Assembly (NCBI RefSeq): GCF_002355435.1
Contig: NZ_AP017313.1
Coordinates: 1,240,001-1,304,000, forward strand
DNA length: 64,000 bases
Direction: 5' to 3'
Source of the DNA: Mucilaginibacter gotjawali
GTDB taxonomy: Bacteria; Bacteroidota; Bacteroidia; Sphingobacteriales; Sphingobacteriaceae
A program made the position numbers and the translations under genes. The notes beneath the pieces were generated by a model that had not been told where the DNA came from, made no database searches, and worked only from the letters and a program-made list of their open reading frames with translations. This document shows, one piece after another, positions 25,342 through 33,704 of this stretch; position 1 is the stretch's first letter; the number at the start of each line of letters is the position of its first letter.

Positions 25342-25848
25342 ATGAAACGAAATACCCCTGTGTTTTTTTTAATATCGGCATTTACATGTGCCTTAACCCT
25401 GCTTTCGGCTTGTGGCGGCGGCGATAACAGCGCGCAGTTGCGGGCACAGGCTGACAGCCTGAACAAAAAGCTGGCGCAAACCTACCGACCGGGCCTTGGC
25501 GAATTTATGATGGGCATACAGATCCATCACGCCAAAATATGGTATGCAGGCAAAAACCAGAACTGGGCGCTGGCAAACTTTGAAGTAGGGGAGATAAAAG
25601 AGACGCTTGAGGATGTAAAACAATATTGCAACGACAGGCCCGAGGTAAAATCGTTGCCAATAATTTACCCCGCGCTTGATAGTTTAAGCAGCGCCATAAA
25701 GGCAAAAAATCTGCAAGCTTTTCAAAAAGGCTTTATCCTGTTAACTAAAAGTTGTAACGATTGCCACCAAACCACGCACCACGAATTTAACGTGATAAAA
25801 ACGCCTGAGACACCACCGTTTACCAACCAGGAGTTTAAGGGGAAGTAA
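25342..25848 (+). CDS. Lipoprotein with a CxxCH haem-binding motif
   Basis: A 168-residue protein with a lipoprotein signal (ALTLLSAC, lipidated Cys near residue 24). The rest is largely helical, and near the C-terminus sits one CNDCH motif (KSCNDCHQTTHHEF), which would bind c-type haem covalently. The helical layout with a late CxxCH is like cytochrome c'-type four-helix bundles. It would sit on the periplasmic side of an envelope membrane. Axial ligand and partner are unknown. Confidence 0.7.
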   Translation: MKRNTPVFFLISAFTCALTLLSACGGGDNSAQLRAQADSLNKKLAQTYRPGLGEFMMGIQIHHAKIWYAGKNQNWALANFEVGEIKETLEDVKQYCNDRPEVKSLPIIYPALDSLSSAIKAKNLQAFQKGFILLTKSCNDCHQTTHHEFNVIKTPETPPFTNQEFKGK

Positions 25849-25849
25849 T

Positions 25850-26035
25850 AGGGTCATTGAGTCATCAGGTCATTAAGTCATTAAGTCATTGGCTGTCGGG
25901 AAAGGTTGGTGATTTAGTGGCTGAAAGATATAGACAGCTTAATTATCCTTTGCGTTACTTTGCGCATCTTTTTGTGGTCTCTGCGGTAAAAATTCAAATA
26001 CTGAGGGCACAAAGCAGGCACTGAGAACACAGAGG
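25850..26035. repeat. Family D run (GTCATTAAGTCATT) followed by a CACAAAG-type inverted repeat
   Basis: GGTCATTGAGTCATCAGGTC words begin a few bases after the lipoprotein stop (about 25852-25893). From about 25960 to 26035 the TTTGCGTTACTTTGCGC and GCACAAAGCAGGCACTGAG words are inverted relative to each other. No gene in this 283-base spacer. Confidence 0.65.
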
Positions 26036-26067
26036 TGAGGTTTTGTTATGATCACGAGTTAAATTAT

Positions 26068-26084
26068 TGATACAAGATGTATCA
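26068..26084. promoter_or_regulatory. Candidate operator palindrome before the lipoprotein cluster
   Basis: TGATACA (26068-26074), AGA, TGTATCA (26078-26084) is a perfect 7-bp inverted repeat, followed by ACTTTGG, a possible -7 element. It lies 48 bases before the first lipoprotein ATG. Confidence 0.45.
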
Positions 26085-26131
26085 CTTTGGTAAACGTGTT
26101 CGTATTGGTAAATATTAAACGCTAAGCCAAT

Positions 26132-26644
26132 ATGAAAACTAAACTTTTACTTATCCTGATTGCCGGTTTGCAGCTTTGTTTATTTTCCTGCAAAAAGGAT
26201 TTCTCCGCAAGTAATTCAGGTTCAATTATTGGAAAATGGTATGTAAACAAAGAAGAGGTTACTGCTGAGTATGGCGGTTTAAACCAAAAACTTGATACCA
26301 TTTATAACAACGTTTCGTTTAATTCAAACGATTTTTTTCAATTCAGCAGCAGGGATTCGGCATTGGTTTCTTCATCGGGCGATTTTGAAGTTAACGGGAA
26401 AGCCGTATTTACCGATGGCGCAGGTACAGTTATTAATGGTATAAATAAGTTTACTTATAACGTGTCCGGAACGGTATTAACCCTTAGCTCAACCTTTTTG
26501 CACCCTGCCACCAATTCAACAAACCCCGGCCCGGTTACCGAAACGATTGAATTGCTTGATACCAAAAATATGGTTTTGTTTTATACCTTACAGGGTGCAG
26601 GTGCTACTTTTACTTATAGAACGTATTATACAAAAGGCAATTAA
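26132..26644 (+). CDS. Lipocalin-like small lipoprotein, copy 1
   Basis: A 170-residue protein with a lipoprotein signal ending LFSCKKDFS. The start of the mature domain, SGSIIGKWYVNKEEV, carries the G-x-W motif of lipocalin-like barrels, and the rest alternates strands as expected for a small beta-barrel. It is the first of four tandem paralogue-like genes (26132, 26679, 27251, 27784) on the same strand. Ligand and localisation beyond the envelope are unknown. Confidence 0.65.
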   Translation: MKTKLLLILIAGLQLCLFSCKKDFSASNSGSIIGKWYVNKEEVTAEYGGLNQKLDTIYNNVSFNSNDFFQFSSRDSALVSSSGDFEVNGKAVFTDGAGTVINGINKFTYNVSGTVLTLSSTFLHPATNSTNPGPVTETIELLDTKNMVLFYTLQGAGATFTYRTYYTKGN

Positions 26645-26678
26645 AGGTGTTGCCCTTTTAACAAGTAAACCGCAAAAG

Positions 26679-27197
26679 ATGAAAATAAAGTATTTATTCA
26701 TTATGGCTGCCCTGGCGCTTTGCCTGTATGCCTGCAAAAAGGGCAGTTCAAATAAAAGCTCAGCTTCTATAGTTGGCAGGTGGTACCAAAATAAGCTGAC
26801 CATCAACCAGCAAACCATTAGCACGGGCGCAACGGCCAGCGCAACTTATCCGGCTATGGATTTTGATACCACTTATTACTGGCAGTTTAATAATGATAAT
26901 ACTGCGTTTGTATCGTCGGGGGCTACTATTTTTACGGTAACCGGTAAAAGCAGCCCGCTAAATGGTAATGGACAGCCACTGGGCGGCAAGGCGTACTACC
27001 GTTGGTATAAAGTAAGCGGCTCATTACTGATTTTGCAGCTTGGTTTTATACCCACTTGTTATAATTGTTCGCAACCCGGGCCCGATACAGTTAAAATAAT
27101 TCAGCTGGATGCCAACACCCTGGTGCTGCACGAAAACGTAGATACCAGCAGCGTATATAAAGTTACTGCCGATAGTTATTATACAAGGGCACGGTAG
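26679..27197 (+). CDS. Lipocalin-like small lipoprotein, copy 2
   Basis: The ATG at 26679 gives a 172-residue lipoprotein (signal MKIKYLFIMAALALCLYACK). The upstream extension of the frame from 26547 overlaps copy 1 and lacks a signal. The mature N-terminus has SASIVGRWYQNKLTI, matching the G-x-W motif of copy 1, and the strand pattern is alike. The gene follows copy 1 after 34 bases, suggesting one transcript. Confidence 0.65.
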   Translation: MKIKYLFIMAALALCLYACKKGSSNKSSASIVGRWYQNKLTINQQTISTGATASATYPAMDFDTTYYWQFNNDNTAFVSSGATIFTVTGKSSPLNGNGQPLGGKAYYRWYKVSGSLLILQLGFIPTCYNCSQPGPDTVKIIQLDANTLVLHENVDTSSVYKVTADSYYTRAR

Positions 27198-27250
27198 CTT
27201 TTGAAATAATTGGTCCTTAAAAAAAAGAAGTTAAAATAAGCACCTGCGAT

Positions 27251-27721
27251 ATGAAAACAAGGGTATCAATAGCTATGGGGGCCATTATAGCGCTTGGCTT
27301 TAATGCCTGTACTAAGATGCAGGCTATACAACCGCATATCAAACAAATAACATCGGCGATGGATTCAACTTTAAAAACCCAGGCGTTACTTTTGGGTAAG
27401 TGGAACGTTGTGAGCGATACTACTTATGCAGGGGTAAATACCGGAACCAACCCTGCAGTTTATATTGGGCAGGCCGGAGATTATTTTGATTTTGTTGCCG
27501 ACGGCCACATTTACATAAAAGAAGGCGCTATTTTGGATACTTTAAGTTTTAAGCTGGCCTCGGGCAGGCAAATTGATATCAATTCATTTATGCCGATATT
27601 AAATAATCAGTCTGCAACCTGCCAGATCGGGGGCATTAACGCTAAAAGCTTATCCATCGCGTCGCCAATGTTAACGCCCCCTGCAGGGCCGCAGCAGCGA
27701 ATAGTTAGTTTAAGCAGGTAA
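27251..27721 (+). CDS. Lipocalin-like small lipoprotein, copy 3 (diverged)
   Basis: A 156-residue protein with signal MKTRVSIAMGAIIALGFNAC and an unusual mature start CTKMQAIQPH, followed by a longer helical linker than its neighbours. LLLGKWNVVSDTTY gives the same G-x-W motif. The C-terminus (MLTPPAGPQQRIVSLSR) is shorter in strand content. Part of the tandem array. Confidence 0.6.
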   Translation: MKTRVSIAMGAIIALGFNACTKMQAIQPHIKQITSAMDSTLKTQALLLGKWNVVSDTTYAGVNTGTNPAVYIGQAGDYFDFVADGHIYIKEGAILDTLSFKLASGRQIDINSFMPILNNQSATCQIGGINAKSLSIASPMLTPPAGPQQRIVSLSR

Positions 27722-27783
27722 ACAAAAGAGCATTGTAACACATTAAAACATAAAAAAATATAAAATCAACTTATTCCCGATGT

Positions 27784-28194
27784 ATGAAAAATAAATACTC
27801 AATACTTATTGCCGCATGTTTCTTATTTTGTTTATCGGCCTGCAAAAAGGGCGGAAGCGCAAATCCATCTTCGATCACCGGGAAATGGAACATCGATAAA
27901 ACAGTGTATAACCGGGCCGTTGATACAACAATTACCGGGCTTACAACGGACTATTATGATTTTGGTGCAAACGGAGCGCTGACCATCCAGGATCACCAGG
28001 ATTATATGACCGGCATTTATAGCCTGAACGGGGTAAAATCTGTCGGTATTAACATTTATACTGTTGACGGACACGGAATGGGGGTTATTACGCCACCGGC
28101 GGTTTTTACCATTTCAAACTTAACCAGCAATAGTGTTATGTTGACTTCGCCGCCTTATCCTTCGGGGCAGTATTTTGTTTATTTGAAGAGGTGA
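27784..28194 (+). CDS. Lipocalin-like small lipoprotein, copy 4
   Basis: A 136-residue lipoprotein (signal ending LFCLSACKKGG). SSITGKWNIDKTVY again carries G-x-W near the mature N-terminus. It is the shortest of the four. The array ends here, with convergent genes next. The copies are clearly diverged, so the duplications are old. Confidence 0.65.
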   Translation: MKNKYSILIAACFLFCLSACKKGGSANPSSITGKWNIDKTVYNRAVDTTITGLTTDYYDFGANGALTIQDHQDYMTGIYSLNGVKSVGINIYTVDGHGMGVITPPAVFTISNLTSNSVMLTSPPYPSGQYFVYLKR

Positions 28195-28217
28195 AACCAA
28201 CAAAGTATAAAACGACT

Positions 28218-28841
28218 TTATTTCGTCTCAACTGTCAATCCATAGATATAGGCATGTCTATCAAAATCTTTATAAAATGCATATTCATAGGATAGTTTGG
28301 ATGATAGGCTTCGGTGCATTTTAAGTTGTGCGTTTAATTCTTTGATAGCTGCATCTTTGCCTTCCGTTAGGGCTATCACCAGGACGAAACCACTTACTAA
28401 ATTTGCATCATCAGGATGATTTGAAAGACTATCGCCAAAGCTTTGTCGCGCAAATTGGTAATCTCTTTTTGCAGAGTCTAACATGCTCATTTTCTCAAAT
28501 ACTTCCGCTTTTTCTGTAATAATCGACGGATCATTATTGGATAGAGTTAACGCTTTATTATAAGCAGAAAGTTCTTTTTTATAGTCTTGATTACGGCCAT
28601 AGGCATGTGCCAAATTTTCATACGCGAGTAAAAATGAAGGTTCACAATCTATTGCCTGGTTAAAAAAGTCGATGGCTTTTAACAATCCGTCTTTCCCATT
28701 CATCGGATAATTCATCATGTATTCGGTTCCTTTGTTATTTAGCTCAATACACGCTTTGGAAGGTATTTTCATCTTTTGGCCATTACACGCGCAAATTGAA
28801 ATGGTTAGGTATATCAAACAAAGGGCAAATGTGGTTTTCAT
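28218..28841 (-). CDS. TPR-containing lipoprotein
   Basis: The ATG at 28839-28841 starts a lipoprotein signal (MKTTFALCLIYLTISICACN). The mature part is helical with TPR-like pairs: AIDFFNQAIDCEPSFLLAYENLAHAYG, KKELSAYNKALTLSNNDPS and ITEKAEVFEKMSMLDSAKRDY. TPR repeats form protein-binding surfaces; the partner is unknown. The longer frame start at 28871 lacks signal logic. Confidence 0.65.
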   Translation of the reverse strand: MKTTFALCLIYLTISICACNGQKMKIPSKACIELNNKGTEYMMNYPMNGKDGLLKAIDFFNQAIDCEPSFLLAYENLAHAYGRNQDYKKELSAYNKALTLSNNDPSIITEKAEVFEKMSMLDSAKRDYQFARQSFGDSLSNHPDDANLVSGFVLVIALTEGKDAAIKELNAQLKMHRSLSSKLSYEYAFYKDFDRHAYIYGLTVETK

Positions 28842-28851
28842 ATTTATTGTG

Positions 28852-29181
28852 TTATTGTTTAAGGGATTCAATTGCTTCCTTCCCCGAAAGTACTTTTGGA
28901 CAAACGCTTAGTTTGTCTATTTCTTTTAGGACTTTCCCGTATTTTACAAAGGAAACACCTTTGGGAATAGTAACCTCTATAGTCTTATTTTCAACTGAAC
29001 CGGAAACGGAAATTGTTAAAAATAATGTGTCTGCTTTAACCCTACTTTTTATTTTAGATATGCCATTGTAAGAATCCAAATAGTCGAGCTTAATTTTATT
29101 TTCAATTCTGCAGATCGAAATTGAACTATCAATTGCTATTTTAGATTGTATGATAAGTAAAAATATAAATAAGGTTTTCAT
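28852..29181 (-). CDS. Hypothetical exported protein (109 aa)
   Basis: A hydrophobic start (MKTLFIFLLIIQSKIAIDSS) suggests a signal peptide or anchor. The rest looks beta-rich (ADTLFLTISVSGSVENKTIE). It ends 10 bases before the TPR lipoprotein start, so the two may be co-transcribed. AT-rich compared with the ars genes. No family recognised. Confidence 0.5.
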   Translation of the reverse strand: MKTLFIFLLIIQSKIAIDSSISICRIENKIKLDYLDSYNGISKIKSRVKADTLFLTISVSGSVENKTIEVTIPKGVSFVKYGKVLKEIDKLSVCPKVLSGKEAIESLKQ

Positions 29182-29197
29182 ATCCGAATGTTTTATT

Positions 29198-29445
29198 TAG
29201 CTGTTTTGTTACGCCTTTTCAGGGCTGGTTGTTCTCGCTGTATGTCGATGGGCTGCACCCATCGTTGGTGTGTTACGCCCTTTCAGGGCTGGTTTATCGA
29301 TGGGCTGCACCCATCGTTGGTATGTTACGCCCTTTCAGGGCTTGGTTTGTTCTACCGCAGCCCTGAAAGGGCGTAATACGTCAACGTCGGGTGTAGCCCG
29401 ACGGGTTTAGTGCCCAAAGTGCAAGCCCTGAAAGGGCGTAATACC
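29198..29445. repeat. Family F repeat (CCTGAAAGGGCGTAA), two direct and two inverted copies
   Basis: TACGCC(C)TTTCAGGGCTGGT occurs three times in one orientation, mixed with CGATGGGCTGCACCCATCG hairpins. Its inverse GCCCTGAAAGGGCGTAATA then occurs twice. It fills most of the 344-base spacer before the ars operon end. A second cluster is at 41745-41985. Confidence 0.8.
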
Positions 29446-29525
29446 CTGCCGCCCTGCAATGTTCGGTGGATCGGCGATATAACGGGTGTAAATATAATCA
29501 AGCGTACTGAAATAGGAATGCTATC

Positions 29526-29945
29526 CTAATCCTTTAAATGCTCCGCCACAAAACTCGCTGACCACTCTTTTATCATATCCCTTACCCTCCTGAATTCATT
29601 CATTACTTCATCCGGACTGCCCTGGGCCCTTGCCGGGTCGGGGAAGTTATGGTGAAATTTTTCGGCATTTGTAGGGAAATAGGGGCAATTCTCTTTGGCG
29701 TTATCACATACCGTAATCACATAATCAAAAGGGATACCGACGTATTCGTCCACATTGTTGGAGGTATGTTTGCTGATGTCGATACCGTCTTCGGCCATTA
29801 CCTGTATGGCTTTGGGGTTAACGCCGTGGGTTTCTATGCCGGCGCTGTAAATCGTCGCTTTATCGCCTGCAAAATGCCTTAAATAGCCCTCGGCTATCTG
29901 GCTGCGGCAACTGTTGCCTGTGCAAAGCACCAGGATATTCTTCAT
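29526..29945 (-). CDS. arsC: Thioredoxin-coupled-type arsenate reductase (low-molecular-weight phosphatase fold)
   Basis: A 139-residue protein with the P-loop CTGNSCR (Cys8 to Arg14, CX5R) and the redox pair in VCDNAKENCP, together with NFPDPARAQG carrying the catalytic Asp. This is the thioredoxin-coupled arsenate reductase type, turning arsenate into arsenite for export. It is the last gene of the ars operon and lies one base after acr3. A second arsC-like gene is at 31054. Confidence 0.9.
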   Translation of the reverse strand: MKNILVLCTGNSCRSQIAEGYLRHFAGDKATIYSAGIETHGVNPKAIQVMAEDGIDISKHTSNNVDEYVGIPFDYVITVCDNAKENCPYFPTNAEKFHHNFPDPARAQGSPDEVMNEFRRVRDMIKEWSASFVAEHLKD

Positions 29946-29946
29946 A

Positions 29947-31026
29947 TTAAATGGTATTGATTTTTGTTGAATAATATTTTTTACGAAAAAAGAAAGCCAG
30001 GTTTACCAATGCGATTAAAGCAGGTACTTCCACCAGCGGACCGATCACCCCGGCAAATGCCTCACCCGAATTGATGCCGAATACGCCGATGGCCACCGCA
30101 ATGGCCAACTCAAAATTATTGCCTGTTGCCGTAAAGGCAATTGAGGTGCTCCTGGAATAATCGGCGCCAAATGATTTGCCGATAAAGAAACTTAACACAA
30201 ACATAATGGCAAAATAGATAACCAAAGGGATGGCGATGCGCACCACATCCATAGGGATCTGAACGATCAGGTTTCCTTTAAGGCTGAACATCACCACGAT
30301 GGTAAATAATAAAGCAACGAGGGTGATGGGCGAAATAACCGGTACGTATTTTTTTTGGAACCATTCTTCGCCTTTGATGGCAATCAAACTATAACGGCTG
30401 ATGATGCCGGCAGCAAACGGGATACCCAGGTAGATGCCTACGCTTTTGGCTATTTCGGCAATGGTAATGTTTACCGCTAAGCCTTTTAAACCAAATAGCG
30501 GAGGTAAAATAGTGATAAATACATAGGCATAAACGCTGTAAAGCAATACCTGGAAGATGCTGTTTAAAGCAATTAATCCGGCTGCGTATTCGCGGTTGCC
30601 TTCGGCCAGTTCGTTCCAAACCACCACCATGGCGATGCAACGTGCAAGGCCAATCAATATCAAGCCTGTCATATAAGCCGGATGGTCGCGAAGCAGGGTA
30701 ATAGCCAATACAAACATCAGGATGGGGCCAATGATCCAATTGAGTATTAAGGATGCGCTTAATACTTTGGTGTCTTTAAACACCTCGCCCATTTTTTCAT
30801 ATTTCACCTTTGCCAGGGGCGGGTACATCATTAAGATTAGCCCGACGGCAAGCGGAATATTAGTTGTTCCGCTCGAAAACGAATTGATAAACCCGGCGGA
30901 CGACGGGATAAAATAACCGACAGCAACGCCAATGCCCATCGCCAGGAAGATCCAAAGGGTAAGGTATTGGTCTAAAAAGGATAGTTTTTTTCGTTCAGAT
31001 GCAGGTGCGCAATTGTTAACGCTCAT
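29947..31026 (-). CDS. acr3: Acr3-type arsenite efflux permease
   Basis: A 359-residue membrane protein with about ten helices. [17 protein letters not shown] includes the Cys essential in the fourth helix of Acr3, and [27 protein letters not shown] and [25 protein letters not shown] are characteristic. It exports arsenite across the inner membrane using the proton-motive force. It overlaps no gene but is packed between the two reductases. Confidence 0.93.
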   Translation of the reverse strand: MSVNNCAPASERKKLSFLDQYLTLWIFLAMGIGVAVGYFIPSSAGFINSFSSGTTNIPLAVGLILMMYPPLAKVKYEKMGEVFKDTKVLSASLILNWIIGPILMFVLAITLLRDHPAYMTGLILIGLARCIAMVVVWNELAEGNREYAAGLIALNSIFQVLLYSVYAYVFITILPPLFGLKGLAVNITIAEIAKSVGIYLGIPFAAGIISRYSLIAIKGEEWFQKKYVPVISPITLVALLFTIVVMFSLKGNLIVQIPMDVVRIAIPLVIYFAIMFVLSFFIGKSFGADYSRSTSIAFTATGNNFELAIAVAIGVFGINSGEAFAGVIGPLVEVPALIALVNLAFFFRKKYYSTKINTI

Positions 31027-31053
31027 AAGTTTTTGTTTGAGTGGGATTTAAAA

Positions 31054-31521
31054 TTATGAAGTAACTGCCTCGCTCTTCGTCCAGTATTCCAGGTGTTTAG
31101 CCTCTTCAATAAAAGCCTTAACGGTATCTTTTATTTCGTCTCTTACTTTGCGGGTTTGTTCCAGTATTTCTTCAGGAGTTCCTGTAAAGGACGAAGGGTC
31201 AGCAAACGACCAACCAAGCCTTCTAACCATTCCCGGAAAAATAGGGCAAGCCTCAGCACTGGCAGCATCGCATACGGTAACAACCGCCTGGTAAACCTTT
31301 CCCTGCCTGAAAAGATCAAATACATCTTTTGTAGGATTTTGGCTGATATCGATACCAATTTCCTGCATTACTTTAACCACATTGGGGTTAAGTTTTCCGG
31401 GCTCAAGGCCGGCGCTTTCGGCAATTAACGCTTCGCCGCCCAGTTGATTTAAAAACGCCTCGGCCATCTGGCTGCGTGCAGAGTTATGGATGCACACAAA
31501 TAAGATTTTACGCTGTATCAT
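31054..31521 (-). CDS. arsC: Second arsenate reductase-like low-molecular-weight phosphatase
   Basis: A 155-residue protein with P-loop CIHNSAR (Cys10 to Arg16), redox cysteines in VCDAASAEACP and SFADPSSFTG with the catalytic Asp. It differs clearly from the other copy in sequence, so it is a separate lineage rather than a recent duplicate. It probably also reduces arsenate. Confidence 0.87.
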   Translation of the reverse strand: MIQRKILFVCIHNSARSQMAEAFLNQLGGEALIAESAGLEPGKLNPNVVKVMQEIGIDISQNPTKDVFDLFRQGKVYQAVVTVCDAASAEACPIFPGMVRRLGWSFADPSSFTGTPEEILEQTRKVRDEIKDTVKAFIEEAKHLEYWTKSEAVTS

Positions 31522-31536
31522 AATTGTTTTTTTTGA

Positions 31537-32025
31537 TCATATTCCTGTTTCGGTACTTCTCCGCTCCAGCAGCAATACATCGCGCCAAACTCCGTTTAAT
31601 TTTCCTATTCGTTCCCGTAGCCCCACTATCCTGAAGCCGTTTTGCTGATGGATATGGATACTGGCAGTGTTTTCAGCAAAGATCCTTGCCTCCAGTGTCC
31701 AGAAGTTGTTTTGTTCGCTTTGCTTTACCAGTTCGGCCAGCAGTTTTTTGCCAATTCCTTTGCCGCGGGCTTTTTCGGCGATGTAAATGCTTACTTCGGC
31801 CACGCCGGCAAATACACAGCGGTCGGATATGGCGGTTAGCGCCGCCCATCCTAACACCTCACCGTTATCGATAGCCACCAGGCGGCAATTTTTAACATGC
31901 TCATGGTCCCACTCGTCCCATTCGGGTACGTCGAGTGAAAAATGGGCATTACCGGTGGCAATGCCGCCCTGGTAAATGGCCCTTACTTCGGGCCACTGCT
32001 TTTGGGTAAGTTCTGCTATTTCCAT
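31537..32025 (-). CDS. arsN: ArsN1-like GNAT acetyltransferase
   Basis: A 162-residue GNAT protein. ARGKGIGKKLLAEL near residues 92-105 is the acetyl-CoA loop, and IYQGGIATGNAHF, EVSIYIAE and ENTASIHIHQQNGF are typical of the phosphinothricin/arsinothricin acetyltransferase group. In ars operons this protein detoxifies the arsenical antibiotic arsinothricin. The operon position supports ArsN1. Confidence 0.75.
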   Translation of the reverse strand: MEIAELTQKQWPEVRAIYQGGIATGNAHFSLDVPEWDEWDHEHVKNCRLVAIDNGEVLGWAALTAISDRCVFAGVAEVSIYIAEKARGKGIGKKLLAELVKQSEQNNFWTLEARIFAENTASIHIHQQNGFRIVGLRERIGKLNGVWRDVLLLERRSTETGI

Positions 32026-32034
32026 GGTATAAAT

Positions 32035-32877
32035 TTAGTTACAGCAATCGGGTCCGCAGCAAGTTTTAGCTACAGGTTTTTGGGCAAATACGGTAATGCT
32101 GAAGATGCCGGTATCACCCTTTTTTAATTGGGCCATTTCAGCTTCGTCAAGGTATTGGGCCAAAATATCATCCGGGATGATGATGGCTTTTTCTTTTTGT
32201 ACGGTAATATCCGTAAAGCCATTGGCTTTGATAAGGCCGAGGTAATCATCCTTTTGGATGGCGCCCGCAACGCAGCCCGCGTACATTTCGGCTTTGTTTT
32301 TAAGGTTTTCGGGCAAATTGCCCACCAATACCACATCCGATATGCTAAAGTGGCCGCCCGGTTTTAATACCCGGAAGATGTCTTTTATAACGGCATCCTT
32401 ATTGGGTACCAGATTGAGTACGCAGTTGCTTACCACTACATCGGCAACGCTGGCGGTAACCGGCATATGCTCAATATCGCCAAACCTAAATTCGACATTA
32501 TGGTAGCCCAGTTTTTCGGCATTTTGGCGGGCTTTATTGATCATCGCTTCGGTAAAGTCGATGCCGATCACTTTACCGGTTTCGCCTGTTTCGGCACGTG
32601 CCACAAAGCAATCGTTACCTGCGCCGGATCCAAGATCGATCACCACATCGCCCTTTTTTATTTTGGCGAATTGAGTAGGCAGGCCGCAGCCCAGGCCGAG
32701 GTCGGCATCGGGGTTATAGCCTTCCAGCGTGCTGTAATCGTCGTTCATGATGTTATACACCTCGGTGGTGCAGCACCCCGATCCGCAGCATGAGGCCTGG
32801 TTGGTCTCTTTATCCTGTAAAGCAATCTCGCTGTATTTTTGCCTTACCAGTTCTTTCATTTCAGTTTCTGTATTCAT
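32035..32877 (-). CDS. arsM: Arsenite S-adenosylmethionine methyltransferase
   Basis: A 280-residue methyltransferase. The SAM site is VIDLGSGAGNDCFVA, an N-terminal CCGSGCC motif and the conserved cysteines in VSNCVLNLVP and MYAGCVAGA bind As(III), and a C-terminal CCGPDCCN adds further thiols. ArsM methylates arsenite to volatile or less retained forms. It is the first gene after arsR, with a repeat-filled gap and its own copy of the candidate operator at 33100. Confidence 0.92.
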   Translation of the reverse strand: MNTETEMKELVRQKYSEIALQDKETNQASCCGSGCCTTEVYNIMNDDYSTLEGYNPDADLGLGCGLPTQFAKIKKGDVVIDLGSGAGNDCFVARAETGETGKVIGIDFTEAMINKARQNAEKLGYHNVEFRFGDIEHMPVTASVADVVVSNCVLNLVPNKDAVIKDIFRVLKPGGHFSISDVVLVGNLPENLKNKAEMYAGCVAGAIQKDDYLGLIKANGFTDITVQKEKAIIIPDDILAQYLDEAEMAQLKKGDTGIFSITVFAQKPVAKTCCGPDCCN

Positions 32878-32889
32878 GGTATTTTTTAT

Positions 32890-33090
32890 TTTATTTAGTC
32901 ATTTGCTTCGCGTCATTGAGTCATTTGCTTCGCGTCATTGAGTCATTAGGTAATTAGCTTTCACCTTTCACTTTCACCATTCACCATTCACCTTTCACTT
33001 TCACCATTCACCATTCACCATTCACCATTCACCATTCACCATTCACCATTCACCTTTCACCTTTCACCTTTCACCTTTCACCTTTCACCT
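32890..33090. repeat. Family D copies and a TTCACCATTCACC tandem array between arsR and arsM
   Basis: Two copies of GTCATTTGCTTCGCGTCATT-type words (about 32899-32950) are followed by about 130 bases of 7-base TTCACCA / TTCACCT units (32957-33090). The array lies in the 5' leader region of arsM, between its candidate operator and ATG, and unit-number changes could alter expression. Confidence 0.8.
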
Positions 33091-33092
33091 GA

Positions 33093-33113
33093 TAATATTG
33101 CAATATTACGATG
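33093..33113 (-). promoter_or_regulatory. Candidate ArsR operator upstream of arsM
   Basis: GCAATATTACGAT (33100-33112) is identical to the 13 bases upstream of arsR (33470-33482). It sits between arsR and the arsM-led operon, about 220 bases before arsM. Confidence 0.6.
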
Positions 33114-33130
33114 GATAGGAGCAAATTTTT

Positions 33131-33460
33131 TTAGCAGCAGGTATTGCCTGGCCCTGCGGTGTTTAAAAAGCCGCTAAGCTCGTCTTTTAATATCGCCCAT
33201 GTTGTTGGGTTGATGCAATAACATACACTTACGCCTTCAATGGTGCCTTGAATCAGCCCTGCATTTTTTAATTCTTTTAAATGCTGGGAAATGGTAGCCT
33301 GGGCTAAACCAAGCTCGGCCGACAAATCGCCGCAAATGCAGGCATTGGCATTGATGATCTGCTGCAAAATGGCAATACGTGCAGGGTGTGCCAGTGCCTT
33401 CAGCAGGATGGCCAGCCTGTTTTGCTCTTCGGTAAATATTTCAGTTTTGGTTAATCCCAT
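33131..33460 (-). CDS. arsR: ArsR/SmtB-family metalloregulator
   Basis: A 109-residue winged-helix repressor. LAHPARIAILQQI and LGLAQATISQHLKELKNAGLI (recognition helix) are typical, and NACICGDLSAE supplies a CxC pair that can bind arsenite, with a further CC at the very C-terminus. Arsenite binding releases it from the operator. The candidate operator precedes both this gene and arsM. Confidence 0.92.
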   Translation of the reverse strand: MGLTKTEIFTEEQNRLAILLKALAHPARIAILQQIINANACICGDLSAELGLAQATISQHLKELKNAGLIQGTIEGVSVCYCINPTTWAILKDELSGFLNTAGPGNTCC

Positions 33461-33462
33461 TG

Positions 33463-33484
33463 TTATATCGCAATATTACGATTA
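33463..33484 (-). promoter_or_regulatory. Candidate ArsR operator upstream of arsR
   Basis: ATCGCAATATTACGAT (33467-33482) begins 6 bases from the arsR ATG. Its last 13 bases repeat exactly at 33100. The ends ATCG/CGAT are inverted. Suits autorepression. Confidence 0.6.
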
Positions 33485-33539
33485 ATAATTGAGATTCTGA
33501 AATTTATTTTATATTTTTTTGTAGTGACGATACTTAATG

Positions 33540-33575
33540 TTTGCGGTCACAATTTGTGACCGCAAAATACCTTTG
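33540..33575 (+). promoter_or_regulatory. 27-bp perfect palindrome next to an exact -7 box
   Basis: TTTGCGGTCACAA (33540-33552), T, and its reverse complement (33554-33566) are followed at once by TACCTTTG (33568-33575), an exact TAnnTTTG. The palindrome therefore covers the likely -33 region and would act as an operator. Confidence 0.65.
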
Positions 33576-33704
33576 TTGCTAAATTGGTTCTACTGATTTT
33601 ATTCTGTTGATTTGTATATATTCGTATCAGCGGTAATTCCAGGGCAAGCACGCAACCCCAAACTGGCTGTACCGCGGGCAAACTTTAAACCTATATTATC
33701 TCTA

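Noticed and set aside
32957..33090. TTCACC array as a CRISPR or coding repeat
   Set aside because: Units of 7 bases without unique spacers; no open frame with a start crosses it.
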